NCBI GenBank assembly: GCA_002840755.1
Contig: PHBZ01000005.1
Span: forward strand, 1-64,000
Length of the DNA: 64,000 bases
Origin: Chloroflexi bacterium HGW-Chloroflexi-10
Lineage (GTDB): Bacteria; Chloroflexota; Anaerolineae; Anaerolineales; Anaerolineaceae
Direction: 5' to 3'
Shown here: positions 8,489 to 17,233 of the stretch, piece after piece
Layout of the letters: each line of letters opens with the position of its first letter
How positions within the stretch are numbered: position 1 is the first letter of the stretch
Position numbers and translations under genes: made by a program
Notes under the pieces: model-generated
The model's database searches: none
Seen by the model: only the letters and a program-made list of their open reading frames with translations
Told to the model about the DNA's origin: nothing

Positions 8489-10624
8489 TTAAGCGACATT
8501 TGCCTTATACAACGGCCGGTAATCCGCCACAAACACCGCCAGGAAATGGCGCACCTTCAAATTGATCACATCGCTATGCACCATGTCATGCCCCAGCGGA
8601 TTATCCGCTACAAACAATTCCGGCATCACCCCAAAGCGTTCCGCCAATATGATCCCCGGAGCCATACGCGGGTCAGCAATCGCTGCCCAATCGTTCGCGT
8701 CGCTCCATTCCGGAACCGTAATCACATCCCCCAGGTCGCCGCGCTGCATATTTTCAGAGAAAATATTCGCCTCGCGTTCAAAACTTGGGTACAAAATCCG
8801 CATCGCCGTCAGCCGCAGCCCACGCGGAACCAGCAAATACTTGGCATCCAGCGCCAGCTTGGGTTTGGTCGTATCCGTTGAGATCATTCCCTGGTTATAG
8901 ATCGCCAGGCTGGCCGCCTCAAAAGAAGCCGCAGCCAGAGCCGCCGTCCCCACATTCCCATGGATAGCCGCTTCAAACACATGCAGGCCGTCCGCCATCA
9001 GCGGCCCGGTGCCACTGGATGAAGTGAAAAGCCCGCTCACCAACCCCGAAACATTGCGCACCGCGCTCGAAACCATTTTCTTTGGCAGTTGGCGCAGCTT
9101 GTGGGTTTCATCTTTATCGATCATTTCAATGGTGATCGGCAGCAAACCGCCAAATTTCTGGAAGTTCTTCGTCTCGCCGCTGTCGCCAAATTCCAGCTCA
9201 CCGTAACCGGTCCCTTCGTCCACAACGCCCAATGCGGACACCTCACCCAGCAAGATCCCGCTCACCTGCTGAATGCTTTCCATGTGCTGTACGTCCACAA
9301 CCTTTTCCCACCAGCGATAGCCTGCACGCCCTAATTCATCCCATTGCTGAATCATGATTTTGTTAAAAGCATTTTTCAGAATGTTTGGCACCGAATTGCT
9401 ATCTGCCAGCGCCACACGCTCAGGGAATACCCGCCCATGCAGGTCAAAATCCCCGGTGAGCGTCATATACAATTCGCGGATTCCGGAGAGCCGCGCCACT
9501 TTTGCATTTTCCATGCCGTGCTCACGTGGAGCGCCCAGCAGATCATCAGCCGCAGCTTGCAGCCGGTCGCGTTCATTCACCATCTGCACGCCGGCGCTCG
9601 CGCCTTTAATCACGCCGCCGCCCTGCAGGGAAGCCAGCAGCTCCCGGGCATCCTGGATCGATTGATCCAGTTCTGAAACTTTGAAAGTTTTTCCGGAAAA
9701 TTGCTTGCGTACCTGGTCAGACAAAGCCGCCGGCAGATTCGCCTGACTCAGCTTACTTTCCAGTAATGTTTCTTGCACCGCCAGCAGCAAGCCAGCATCT
9801 ACACCAGGTTCTTTAACCTTGGTTTCTTCAACAGTTTCGTTTTCCATATTCAAAGACTCCTTCTCAAGTTCGCCCACGCCCCAATCAGGCTGACGGGCAT
9901 ACATAGAATTGAGCACGCGCAGGAAAGCCCCGCCGCGTGCCGGTTTATACACCAGGTCCAGGGAGAACACTCGCAAAATCTGCTTTACTTCTTTCCCTTT
10001 TCCGGTAAACAACACATCCGCGCTAAAGCCCACCCCCGGCTTATTCCCCTTCACTTCCAGCCATTCCTGGCCAATCGCATCCAGCAATTTTCCGGATGGT
10101 CCAAACGGTTCCAGCCGCATCCGGATCCCCTTGTGATCTTCATCGAAACGCGCCTGGCTGCACACGCCGGCCAGGTCCCGTACAGATCGCCCGCCCCAAT
10201 ATCCGCCATGGTCGATGAATGTTTCCGCCCCTTCCCACAGCTCCACCGACTCCCGCAAAGCCGTCTCCGAAAACAACCAGCCGTTCCCCTCGCCGGCCGT
10301 AATCGCCAGAATGTCATACGCCCGCTTAGACTCATCGAACTTCACCCCCACCGTCTCGCCGGCGAATTCAAACCGTACCCTCTGCTGCTCCCCAACGTCT
10401 TCAGCTTCCTTCCCCCGTAACGGAATATTTCCAATATCCCCGCTCTCCGCCTCATCGGTTTCATCCAGTGTGCAATTACAGTCACCCCCACAATACAACC
10501 GTGCAGACTTCGGCACAATTTCAGCAGCCTCCCAAACATTCATTGGGTGAACCTGCCCATTCGCCCCATCACATGAATCACAATGATCCGATCCGTCCCT
10601 TGCATTCCATTTGTAATTTGCCAT
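8489..10624 (-). CDS. Fused minor-head/prohead-protease/major-capsid protein, 711 aa
   Basis: I place the start at the ATG at 10624 (MANYKWNARDGSDHCDSCDG), behind a GGAAAGGA ribosome-binding site; a longer frame starts in an upstream repeat. Three parts are visible. Residues about 1-60 hold a cysteine pattern (HCDSC...W......YCGGDCNC) like the C-terminus of Mu gpF-type minor head proteins. Residues about 75-240 (FIDHGGYWGGRSVRDLAGV through SLDLVYKPA) look like a phage prohead protease. From about 370 to the end is an HK97-like major capsid region (KKMVSSAVRNVSGLVSGLF, then LLVPRGLR, NDWAAIADPR). Between lie a helical, scaffold-like stretch. These are separate genes in most tailed phages. Confidence 0.7.
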   Translation of the reverse strand: MANYKWNARDGSDHCDSCDGANGQVHPMNVWEAAEIVPKSARLYCGGDCNCTLDETDEAESGDIGNIPLRGKEAEDVGEQQRVRFEFAGETVGVKFDESKRAYDILAITAGEGNGWLFSETALRESVELWEGAETFIDHGGYWGGRSVRDLAGVCSQARFDEDHKGIRMRLEPFGPSGKLLDAIGQEWLEVKGNKPGVGFSADVLFTGKGKEVKQILRVFSLDLVYKPARGGAFLRVLNSMYARQPDWGVGELEKESLNMENETVEETKVKEPGVDAGLLLAVQETLLESKLSQANLPAALSDQVRKQFSGKTFKVSELDQSIQDARELLASLQGGGVIKGASAGVQMVNERDRLQAAADDLLGAPREHGMENAKVARLSGIRELYMTLTGDFDLHGRVFPERVALADSNSVPNILKNAFNKIMIQQWDELGRAGYRWWEKVVDVQHMESIQQVSGILLGEVSALGVVDEGTGYGELEFGDSGETKNFQKFGGLLPITIEMIDKDETHKLRQLPKKMVSSAVRNVSGLVSGLFTSSSGTGPLMADGLHVFEAAIHGNVGTAALAAASFEAASLAIYNQGMISTDTTKPKLALDAKYLLVPRGLRLTAMRILYPSFEREANIFSENMQRGDLGDVITVPEWSDANDWAAIADPRMAPGIILAERFGVMPELFVADNPLGHDMVHSDVINLKVRHFLAVFVADYRPLYKANVA

Positions 10625-10639
10625 TTTCAATCCTTTCCA

Positions 10640-10830
10640 TGTTCTCAACTTTCTCCCCGAGCCCGCCGACGCAGCACCCGTCTTGCCGCAGATCAAATCC
10701 TCCCCCGAGCCCGCCGACGCAGCACCCGTCTTGCTACAGAACAGACTCTCCCCCTCGCGAAGCGTCCCGAGCCACGCCAGTGGCGAGTGGACAAGGGGGA
10801 GCTGGAGGGGGTCCCAACGTCAACGGACTC
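10640..10830. repeat. GC-rich palindromic repeat cluster, copy 3
   Basis: Two tandem copies of cgagcccgccgacgcagcac (about 10656 and 10698) are followed by an element with arms ctccccctcgcgaagcgtcc and acaagggggagctggagggg. It fills the gap between the portal and capsid genes. Frames read through it, which explains long spurious N-termini. Confidence 0.75.
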
Positions 10831-10831
10831 A

Positions 10832-12199
10832 CTAAATCTTCGCATTCCCCTTCGCATCGCCGGTCTCCGTATCCACCTTCGCACCCTTGGGCTTCACAAC
10901 CTTCTTCGAATCCTCAACCGGCTTCGGCTTCCCTTTCTTTACCAGATCCTGTACATCCACCACCTCGCCGGAAAAGCGGTACACCATCCGCAGCAGCTCA
11001 GCTTCATCAATCAAGCCCCGATCATAAAGCTCCACCAACGCCGAAGCCATCGAAGAAGCCGCAATCGCCAGCGCCGCGTTATCCCGTGCGCTCAGATCCG
11101 CCCCATGCACATCAATCCGCGCCTCCACATCCAGATCCTTCTCGTATAAAGCCCGCCGCTTCAAAGCCGCCCGCGCCAACTGGCGCACAATCTCCAGGAA
11201 GAACTCCTGCCGCTGCTCATAATGCCGGAAGGTTGGGCCGCCCGCGCTCTCCGCCGTTGTCCGCGTCGCCCCCTCCGGTTCCGCCAGAAAATGCAAAGGG
11301 ATCCCCGCGCCGGCAGAGATCATCTTCTTAATCGCCAAACCGTCCGTAGAAGCATCGCTCGCTTCCAACTTGGGGTTAATCACCTCCCAGCTCTCACTCT
11401 CATCCACCACCAGAATCGAACCCGGGCTCAGCGGATTCGCGTTCAAGGTCGCCTGTCGTGCCGCCCGATCCGCTTCACTCACAAACCGGCTTTTTACAAC
11501 AAAATAAAACGCATTCCGGTAACGGTTCAACCGTGCCCGATCTTCCAGCCAGCTCGCATACCGCCCCAACCAGCGCAGCAGCGGAGCCAGGTCGCTCTCC
11601 CCATGCACAGCGCCCACCGGCCGGTTAATCGCAAAATGGATCATCACCGTCGAACTTCCGCTCTCTGCAGAATATGCCGGCCAGCGTTTTTCATCGCTGC
11701 CCGCATCCATCAGCATCTTAGCTTTTTGAATGTATGCGGTTTCTTGCTGCAGGTCGTCTTTGGCGGTTTCAATGTCTTTGATCTCAATCGCAGGGATAGC
11801 GCGGATGAAGGTCATCCCGGCCGCGTCGGTGGAGAGGATGAAGAACAGCTCACCTGAACGCGTCAGCTCGTCGCACCATTCAAACACCCGCAAAGGCATC
11901 TGGTTCAGCGGATGATTCCACCACCTTTTCAAAAATTCATTAACCTTCACATCCTCAGAAGAAATCGATATGCCGCCACCCACCACATACTGGCTGGTCA
12001 ATTCCACAATCCTTCTGGCCAGCGGGTTCAATCGCCAGGCTTCCAGCGCCTGGGTGATGACAGTCTCCCGGTCGTAGTCCTGCCGGTCGCGTGTCGGCTG
12101 CATCGAAAACATTTCCGGTTCAATGTAAATTGTTTCGGTAAGCTTCAATTGCCTGGCCAGCCAGCGCCGCCCACGTTCCATCAAAGAAAATCGCTCCAT
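10832..12199 (-). CDS. Phage portal protein, 455 aa
   Basis: I place the start at the ATG at 12199, overlapping the terminase TGA by one base (TGATG). Length and position between large terminase and capsid genes are typical of portal proteins. Features include an N-terminal helical region, LTSQYVVGGGISI near residue 65, a central mixed region (VMIHFAINRPVGAVHGESDL) and a helical C-terminal half with a Lys-rich tail. It should form the dodecameric DNA gate at one capsid vertex. The family (SPP1-like or HK97-like) cannot be fixed by eye. Confidence 0.75.
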   Translation of the reverse strand: MERFSLMERGRRWLARQLKLTETIYIEPEMFSMQPTRDRQDYDRETVITQALEAWRLNPLARRIVELTSQYVVGGGISISSEDVKVNEFLKRWWNHPLNQMPLRVFEWCDELTRSGELFFILSTDAAGMTFIRAIPAIEIKDIETAKDDLQQETAYIQKAKMLMDAGSDEKRWPAYSAESGSSTVMIHFAINRPVGAVHGESDLAPLLRWLGRYASWLEDRARLNRYRNAFYFVVKSRFVSEADRAARQATLNANPLSPGSILVVDESESWEVINPKLEASDASTDGLAIKKMISAGAGIPLHFLAEPEGATRTTAESAGGPTFRHYEQRQEFFLEIVRQLARAALKRRALYEKDLDVEARIDVHGADLSARDNAALAIAASSMASALVELYDRGLIDEAELLRMVYRFSGEVVDVQDLVKKGKPKPVEDSKKVVKPKGAKVDTETGDAKGNAKI

Positions 12200-13848
12200 C
12201 AAAAACCTTCCTTGTCCATGGCTTTAATCGGGTCCACAGCCGGCACCACCAGCGGACTCCCGCTAACGCTCCAATCCTCGCCATCCAGCACAGCGCACAG
12301 CGCCGCCGAAAGCACCAGGTCGTCATGCACATACCCGCCGGCAGCATTGCGCATCCCATCCGGCACGCCCCACTTGATCCGCCGCTCCACCCCCGGCACA
12401 ATCTCATATTGGCAGCCCGCCAGCTGCTCCCACAGCAAAGCCTGCTCAGCATCTTCCGGAAAATATTCCTTAAACCTGCCAGAATCGATTACAGAAAGAA
12501 AATCCCAGCCCAATTTGCTCTTCGTGGAAGAATTAAACGTGAACTTGATCACCCTGCCCGGCAGCGCCCGATCCAGGAAGGAAGCCAACCCCGCCCCAAC
12601 CCCCGTAGCATCCACCACCAGCCGCTTCGCATCCCACAGCCGGCACAACGCCAGAATTTCCCCATACAAACGCGTATGATTGACCCCCACCCACAGCTTC
12701 CTGAACTGCACCAAATAAGTTGGTGCGCGGATAATCTCATCCCGCATCGTATCCAGAGAAACCTCAATCACCGTCAACGCCGTCGCATCCCGCCGGCCAT
12801 TAGATGACTCAAGTGCTCCCCCTCGCGCAGCGTCCCGAGACGCATTAGCGTCGAGTGGATTAGGGGGACGCGAAGCGCTCCGAAACGAAGTACTCCGAGG
12901 CATCGCCGAGGAGTCGGAGTGAGGAGTCGGAGGGGGTATAGATTGGGAATCTTCCCCATTAGTCATAGACTCCTCTTCCCCCGCCACATCCACCAACACC
13001 GCATACACCCGCCCACGGACCGGCTCAACCAGCTTCCCATGCGCACCCTTCATCATCGCCACCCGCGCGGACGGGAAAAGCCCGCCCTCGCCGTCGATCT
13101 CTTCGCTAAAAAATTGCGTCCTTACCATCGGATGATTCCGCCCCAGCTTTGCCACCTGCTCAGCCACAAAAGCACCATAAGCCGGTACCTCACGCGATAC
13201 ATCCTCCGCCGTCAAAACAAACACCCTTCGGCAGCCATCGCGCTTTTCAGCTTCACGCGCCGCCCGCAGCTCCCGTGCCAAAAGCGTATCACTCGTCCAG
13301 GCTGTTCCCCAAAATACGCGCGTCGCATTCGTACTCGCCGCCATCGGTGCAATATCCTTATCAAACTTCGCCGGCAAAACATCCTGTGCCTCATCCACCT
13401 CCAGCAAAGTGCCGGCAGTCGCCCCCACAATATTCGCCTCCGGAGAACCGGAAAGGAAGAAAATCCGCGCTTTCCCCACCCTGAAAATGTAACCATTTTC
13501 CTTCTTCCACATCCCGCGCACCAGCGCATTACCCGCCAGCACCCGCTCCAATCGCCGCATAGCATTCAAAGATTGCGGCTTCCAGGTCGGCGAGATCTTC
13601 ACAATTTCCCCATCCTGTTGGGAGAACAAAGTCAAAAGATAAGCCTCAATTTGCGCTTGCAGCTCATTCTTCCCGCTCTGCCTCGGGAACATCACCACAA
13701 AGCTCAGCCCCAAACCATTCACTACAGAATCAGCCACCGCCGCCGCCACACCGCGCTGATACACTCGCAGAGTCAATCCGGAAGCGTGTTCAACAAACAA
13801 CCCCACATCCCTCAAAACTGTCTTGATCTGCTCGACCAGCATCACCAT
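12199..13848 (-). CDS. Phage terminase large subunit with in-frame repeat insertion, 549 aa
   Basis: The ATG at 13848 has a GAGG ribosome-binding site. The ATPase domain shows a Walker A-like PRQSGKNE near residue 56 and a Walker B-type TLLEVDEAQDV near 155. The nuclease domain begins with YAVLVDVAGEEE, where a first RNase-H-like acidic strand is expected, and resumes at DATALTVIEVSL. About 60 residues between them are low complexity (Ser/Pro/Arg/Ala) and encoded by a palindromic repeat. Later acidic motifs (LVVDATGVGAGL; YVHDDLVLSAAL) are intact. It would package DNA into proheads. Whether the insert is tolerated is unknown. Confidence 0.88.
   Translation of the reverse strand: MVMLVEQIKTVLRDVGLFVEHASGLTLRVYQRGVAAAVADSVVNGLGLSFVVMFPRQSGKNELQAQIEAYLLTLFSQQDGEIVKISPTWKPQSLNAMRRLERVLAGNALVRGMWKKENGYIFRVGKARIFFLSGSPEANIVGATAGTLLEVDEAQDVLPAKFDKDIAPMAASTNATRVFWGTAWTSDTLLARELRAAREAEKRDGCRRVFVLTAEDVSREVPAYGAFVAEQVAKLGRNHPMVRTQFFSEEIDGEGGLFPSARVAMMKGAHGKLVEPVRGRVYAVLVDVAGEEESMTNGEDSQSIPPPTPHSDSSAMPRSTSFRSASRPPNPLDANASRDAARGGALESSNGRRDATALTVIEVSLDTMRDEIIRAPTYLVQFRKLWVGVNHTRLYGEILALCRLWDAKRLVVDATGVGAGLASFLDRALPGRVIKFTFNSSTKSKLGWDFLSVIDSGRFKEYFPEDAEQALLWEQLAGCQYEIVPGVERRIKWGVPDGMRNAAGGYVHDDLVLSAALCAVLDGEDWSVSGSPLVVPAVDPIKAMDKEGF
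12805..12945. repeat. GC-rich palindromic repeat, copy 4, inside terminase gene
   Basis: Shares gctccccctcgcgcagcgtc with copy 3 (ctctccccctcgcgaagcgtcc) and ends in a gagtcggagggggt arm. It is in frame within the terminase nuclease domain and adds about 60 codons without a stop. Confidence 0.75.
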
Positions 13849-13935
13849 AAAACCTCATTTTAATTTTTGATAAGGGTACTTATCAAAAGGGATGTTTTTT
13901 TATTTTTAATACCTGAAAAAATAAGATTAGAACTA

Positions 13936-13998
13936 ACCACCAAAAAAACTCTTGACTAATGCCACAATCGACAGAATCCCGCTGCCGCCATTTGTGGT
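13936..13998 (-). pseudogene. Remnant copy of the C-terminus of the coiled-coil phage protein
   Basis: Read on the minus strand this piece encodes GGSGILSIVALVKSFFGG and a stop, nearly the same as the last 18 residues of the gene at 14086-14385 (GGSGILSIIALIKSFFGG). No upstream part is present, so it is a partial tandem duplication. It is followed by a perfect inverted repeat ggttttgcca/tggcaaaacc (about 13994-14021). Confidence 0.7.
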
Positions 13999-14085
13999 TT
14001 TGCCAGTCCATTTTGGCAAAACCACCGCGAGTGAGCTGCCACGCGACCGCTAGGGAGCAGCAGTAAGCTCACGAGGGGCTTCCAT

Positions 14086-14385
14086 TTATCCACCAAAAAA
14101 TGATTTAATCAGGGCAATAATCGACAAAATTCCTGATCCTCCGTTGGCAAGTCCCGAAAAAACCTTAAACTGTGTCACCCCATCCGTAGCAGACCGGATC
14201 CGCTGCTCATGGTCCTTCACAGCCTCCTTCAGGTCCACCAGCTCCCCCCTTATCGAACCCAACCGCTCGTTATCCAGCGCCACCTGGTGACCGATCGCCG
14301 CTTCGATCTTCTGAAAACGCGCGTCGATATTGTCTTTCAACCGCCCCAACTGTTCCGAAATTAACAGCGCCTGATCTTCGTTCAT
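14086..14385 (-). CDS. Coiled-coil protein with C-terminal hydrophobic tail (XhlA-like), 99 aa
   Basis: The ATG at 14385 lies 2 bp after the stop of the preceding small frame, suggesting coupled translation; a GTG at 14412 is an alternative. The protein is a long charged helix with heptad spacing (LGRLKDNIDARFQKIEAAIG, then LVDLKEAVKDHEQRIRS) ending in a hydrophobic segment (GILSIIALIKSFFGG). This layout resembles XhlA-type lysis accessory proteins and small phage coiled-coil proteins. The role is a guess. Its C-terminus is duplicated nearby as a remnant. Confidence 0.6.
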   Translation of the reverse strand: MNEDQALLISEQLGRLKDNIDARFQKIEAAIGHQVALDNERLGSIRGELVDLKEAVKDHEQRIRSATDGVTQFKVFSGLANGGSGILSIIALIKSFFGG

Positions 14386-14387
14386 GG

Positions 14388-14615
14388 TCAACCGCCGCCA
14401 GCGGTTGACCACTCCGAGGGATTTCCGACGCCGAAGGTGGAAGGAACATCCCGAGGAGCAAAAGCCGCCTCAAAACTCAATTTTTCCCTCACCACTTTTG
14501 GCGAACACCTCCCCCTGCCAACCTGACCCATACCCCCAAACCCAATTTCAACCAACGCTGTCCGCAATGCCCGCCTGACATCCCCATCCGAACAATCTCC
14601 AATATCAAAAGTCAT
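14388..14615 (-). CDS. Small hypothetical protein, 75 aa
   Basis: An ATG at 14615 with a GGAG ribosome-binding site opens a 75-codon frame that ends just before the ATG of the coiled-coil gene. The start (MTFDIGDCSDGDVRRALRTA) looks protein-like; the C-terminus is of low complexity. No family is recognised. It fits between the small-terminase-like gene and its neighbour without conflict, so it may be real. Confidence 0.45.
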   Translation of the reverse strand: MTFDIGDCSDGDVRRALRTALVEIGFGGMGQVGRGRCSPKVVREKLSFEAAFAPRDVPSTFGVGNPSEWSTAGGG

Positions 14616-14629
14616 GATCTACACTCCAA

Positions 14630-14983
14630 TCATTTAATCCCCAGTTCTTTGGTAACTTCGCTTAATGCAGCAGTCAACGCCGTTACCACATCACCTTCAC
14701 TTCCCCCCAAAATCTTCTGTGTCCGCAGCAAGCCGGCCAACCGGGTGGATGCTGCCCCCAGCGCACTTAACGCCCCCGTCCAGTGTTCCAGGTCCCCCGC
14801 CTCATCATTGGCATACTCAAACACCCGCCTAATCATCACCCGCATCAGCGCAATCTCATCCCCCAACCCATCCACCAGCGCCGCGTCCAGATCCTTCGCC
14901 TCCAACTCCCCAAAGCGCCGGCTGTAAAACCCATGCTTTACAGCGTTCACATTCCCAGGCTGTCCACCGCGTCTCTTAACCAC
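14630..14983 (-). CDS. Small terminase-like / phage DNA-binding protein, 117 aa
   Basis: Starts with GTG; a remnant at 50783-50825 preserves the same GTG and frame. The N-terminus carries GQPGNVNAVKHGFYSRRF, a signature common in small phage proteins encoded next to terminases. The rest is helical and acidic. It is the first gene of the minus-strand phage run. A likely role is DNA recognition for packaging, inferred from position and motif. Confidence 0.65.
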   Translation of the reverse strand: MVKRRGGQPGNVNAVKHGFYSRRFGELEAKDLDAALVDGLGDEIALMRVMIRRVFEYANDEAGDLEHWTGALSALGAASTRLAGLLRTQKILGGSEGDVVTALTAALSEVTKELGIK

Positions 14984-15136
14984 ACCACCACCATATACAG
15001 GATATAAAACAAAACACCCGCCAGATACGCGGGTGTACTCATATTATACACAAATGTTCTATTTATTCAATCCTAGAATTTTGAATGCTCATTGAAAATC
15101 ATTAAGAATAATGTAATAATCATTTGAAAAAGGGTT
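14984..15136. promoter_or_regulatory. Shared hairpin region between phage module and pentapeptide gene
   Basis: A hairpin (acacccgc/gcgggtgt, about 15016-15037) and flanking sequence are repeated at 50826-50945, again between a small-terminase start and a pentapeptide-repeat gene. The pair of divergent genes probably share this control region. No clear consensus promoter could be assigned. Confidence 0.55.
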
Positions 15137-16513
15137 ATGATGAAACGTTTATTAAAAATTCTTCAGAAAATATTTAATTTTCTTTTCATAATTTCAATAG
15201 TAATAATAATCGCACTGTTTTTCATTTTCGATTTGGGCTCAATATTGGATTCAGGTTTTGCAGAATATTCAATAATAAAAGTTGACCCAAGAACAAATGA
15301 AATTATTGAAAAAGAAATTCATAATCGCACCTGGTGGGATTGGTTGGGGTTGCTCATCATTCCGGCAGTATTAGCTATCGGCGCTTTTTTCTTAAATAAG
15401 TCCGAACGTGAAAATGATCGAAAAATCGTTCAACAACGTTTTGAAAACGAACAAAAACTCATTCAGGCTCGCCACGAAAATGAACAAATAAGCACAGGAG
15501 AAAGGTTCGAAAAAGAACAGCTGCTGGCTAAAGAAAGATATGAAAATGAATTAAAGATTTCTCTAGATAAACAAAGAGAAGAAACATTAAGGTTGTATTT
15601 TGATCGTATGACCGTATTATTACTTGAAAAAGGATTAAGGGACTCAAAACCTGAAGATGAAATTCGAATTATGGCAAGAACAATCACAATTTCTGCAATC
15701 CGTTCTTTAGATTCTAAACGTAATGATCTTCTTTTTCGCTTTTTAGTTGAATCAAAATTACTTGATAATAGTAACCCGATTGTCGTCTTAAATAATGCTG
15801 ATTTTAGCAATGCAAATCTTGAAGATATTACATTTTATTATATTAATTTTAAGGATATAAATTTTAAATGTGCAAATCTAAACAACGCAAAATTTTATCA
15901 CGCCAATTTAAATGGATGTAAGTTTAATAATGCCACTATGATTCAAACAAGATTTGAATATTGCAAACTTGACAATAGTTATTTCGAAAATGCAACCTTA
16001 AAAAATGCTGAATTTTTTAAGGTAGAAATAGATCAATCTTATTTTGATAAAGGCAATTTAACAGGCGCAAAAATAAAGGAATGCAAAATCAATCATTCTT
16101 ATTTTAATGGTGCTGTATTAAATTCTTCAATTATTGATTATCTCAAAATCGATGATTGTTCGTTTAACTCCGCAAAATTAATAAAAATTGATGGCGATAT
16201 TATTGATATCAATAAAACATCATTTTATGATGCAGATTTTTATAAATCAGTATTTGGTGGAATTTCTTTGAATTATGCATACTTCAATGGTGCTAATTTT
16301 AAAAATATTTTTATTTGTAGCTCAAACTTATCTGGGGGTATTTTTACTGATGCAAATTTTGATGGAGCATATTTTACAGATCATACCATCACGTTACAGC
16401 AACTTAGTCAGGCAAAATCCCTCGAAGGTGCTACCCTCCCAAACGGCACCATCTTCCATGGCGACCCCGAAGACCTTCTCGATATTGTCCTTCCTCCAAT
16501 ACCACCCCACTGA
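15137..16513 (+). CDS. Membrane-anchored coiled-coil pentapeptide-repeat protein (copy 1), 458 aa
   Basis: Layout: a transmembrane segment near residues 12-33, a conserved loop ending NRTWWDWLGLLIIPAV, a second hydrophobic segment, then a charged coiled coil (about 85-160, built on repeats of RFENEQ/RYENEL), a short helical domain, and pentapeptide repeats of the A(N/D)LxN/F type from about 220 to 435. The tail has LEGATLPNGTIFHGDPEDLL. Two paralogues lie at 51003 and 52388. Pentapeptide repeats form a right-handed beta helix used for protein binding; no target is known. It lies divergent from the phage module, like a cargo gene. Its 3' end abuts a broken nuclease gene. Confidence 0.85.
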   Translation: MMKRLLKILQKIFNFLFIISIVIIIALFFIFDLGSILDSGFAEYSIIKVDPRTNEIIEKEIHNRTWWDWLGLLIIPAVLAIGAFFLNKSERENDRKIVQQRFENEQKLIQARHENEQISTGERFEKEQLLAKERYENELKISLDKQREETLRLYFDRMTVLLLEKGLRDSKPEDEIRIMARTITISAIRSLDSKRNDLLFRFLVESKLLDNSNPIVVLNNADFSNANLEDITFYYINFKDINFKCANLNNAKFYHANLNGCKFNNATMIQTRFEYCKLDNSYFENATLKNAEFFKVEIDQSYFDKGNLTGAKIKECKINHSYFNGAVLNSSIIDYLKIDDCSFNSAKLIKIDGDIIDINKTSFYDADFYKSVFGGISLNYAYFNGANFKNIFICSSNLSGGIFTDANFDGAYFTDHTITLQQLSQAKSLEGATLPNGTIFHGDPEDLLDIVLPPIPPH

Positions 16514-16916
16514 CTCCGAAACCGATAAATACCAACGCCTGTTACGCTATGTTGTCGTCGATGGATTACTTGTAAACTATGAACTCGTCCGCAAAGGCTA
16601 CGCGGAATCAAATAAATACGTTCCGGATGTCGCTTGTGATCTAACCCTCTCCGACGCTGAAACCTACGCGCGCACCAACAAATAGGGCATGTGGTTGCCC
16701 ACCCCAGCCCCCATCCCCGAAACCAACCGCTTCGCCACCTTACCCGCCGGCCTCATCCAAAACCCCAACTGTGACCCAGCCTACCCGGGCGTTTGCATTC
16801 CCCCACCGCCTCCGGATCTCGATTGCAAAGACATTCCCTACCGCCACTTCACAGTAAACTCCCCCGATCCCCACAACTTTGACGGTGACCATGATGGAAT
16901 TGGTTGTGAAAATTAA
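16514..16916 (+). pseudogene. Truncated nuclease gene (thermonuclease-like C-terminus plus excalibur motif)
   Basis: After the pentapeptide stop, a frame reads DKYQRLLRYVVVDGLLVNYELVRKGYA in part, typical of the end of staphylococcal-nuclease-like proteins, and closes with DCKDIPYRHF...DPHNFDGDHDGIGCEN, an excalibur calcium-binding motif. An in-frame TAG at about 16683 interrupts it (TNK stop GMW), and the N-terminal half is missing. It is therefore a 5'-truncated, nonsense-mutated remnant. Confidence 0.75.
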
Positions 16917-16937
16917 AAAATTCTCACCCAAAAACCC

Positions 16938-17034
16938 TTGCTTTTCTAGAATACATATCCTATAATAACCATATCCTGGTTGTCCCCCTCAACCAGGCAA
17001 AAACCGGTAAGCCTAGCTTGCCGGTGGTTTTTTT
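16938..17034 (+). ncRNA. Candidate small RNA unit 1 (promoter, C-loop hairpin, terminator)
   Basis: A TTGCTT (16938) and TATAAT (16961) pair with 17-bp spacing is followed by a hairpin cctggttg/caaccagg with a CCCCC loop (16975-16997). A terminator hairpin (accgg.aagc/gctt.ccggt) with seven T residues ends near 17034. No open frame fits. Predicted transcript is about 60 nt. Confidence 0.5.
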
Positions 17035-17072
17035 AATCCCCAAAATCACTTTTCTTTTTTCAAAAAACTACC

Positions 17073-17152
17073 TATAATATTGATGTCTTGATTGGATTTC
17101 CCTCCATCCTGACACAAGCCGGCGTGATACTTCACTCCGGCGATTTTTTTAA
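17073..17152 (+). ncRNA. Candidate small RNA unit 2 (tandem to unit 1)
   Basis: TATAAT at 17073-17078 is followed by about 30 nt with a C-rich stretch (tttccctcc), then a terminator hairpin gccgg.gtga/tcac.ccggc with a T run near 17145-17151. The arrangement repeats unit 1 although the sequences differ. The -35 box is weak. Confidence 0.45.
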
Positions 17153-17233
17153 TCCAAATTAATATAGAAATTAATCTGTAAAAGTTGTAGAATAAATCTA
17201 ATCAATTAGGTGTGGACATCCAAAGGGGTTCCC

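Noticed and set aside
10468-11331. 287-aa plus-strand frame rich in Pro/Ser
   Set aside because: Covers the palindromic repeats and the antisense of the portal gene; no domain and no start signal.
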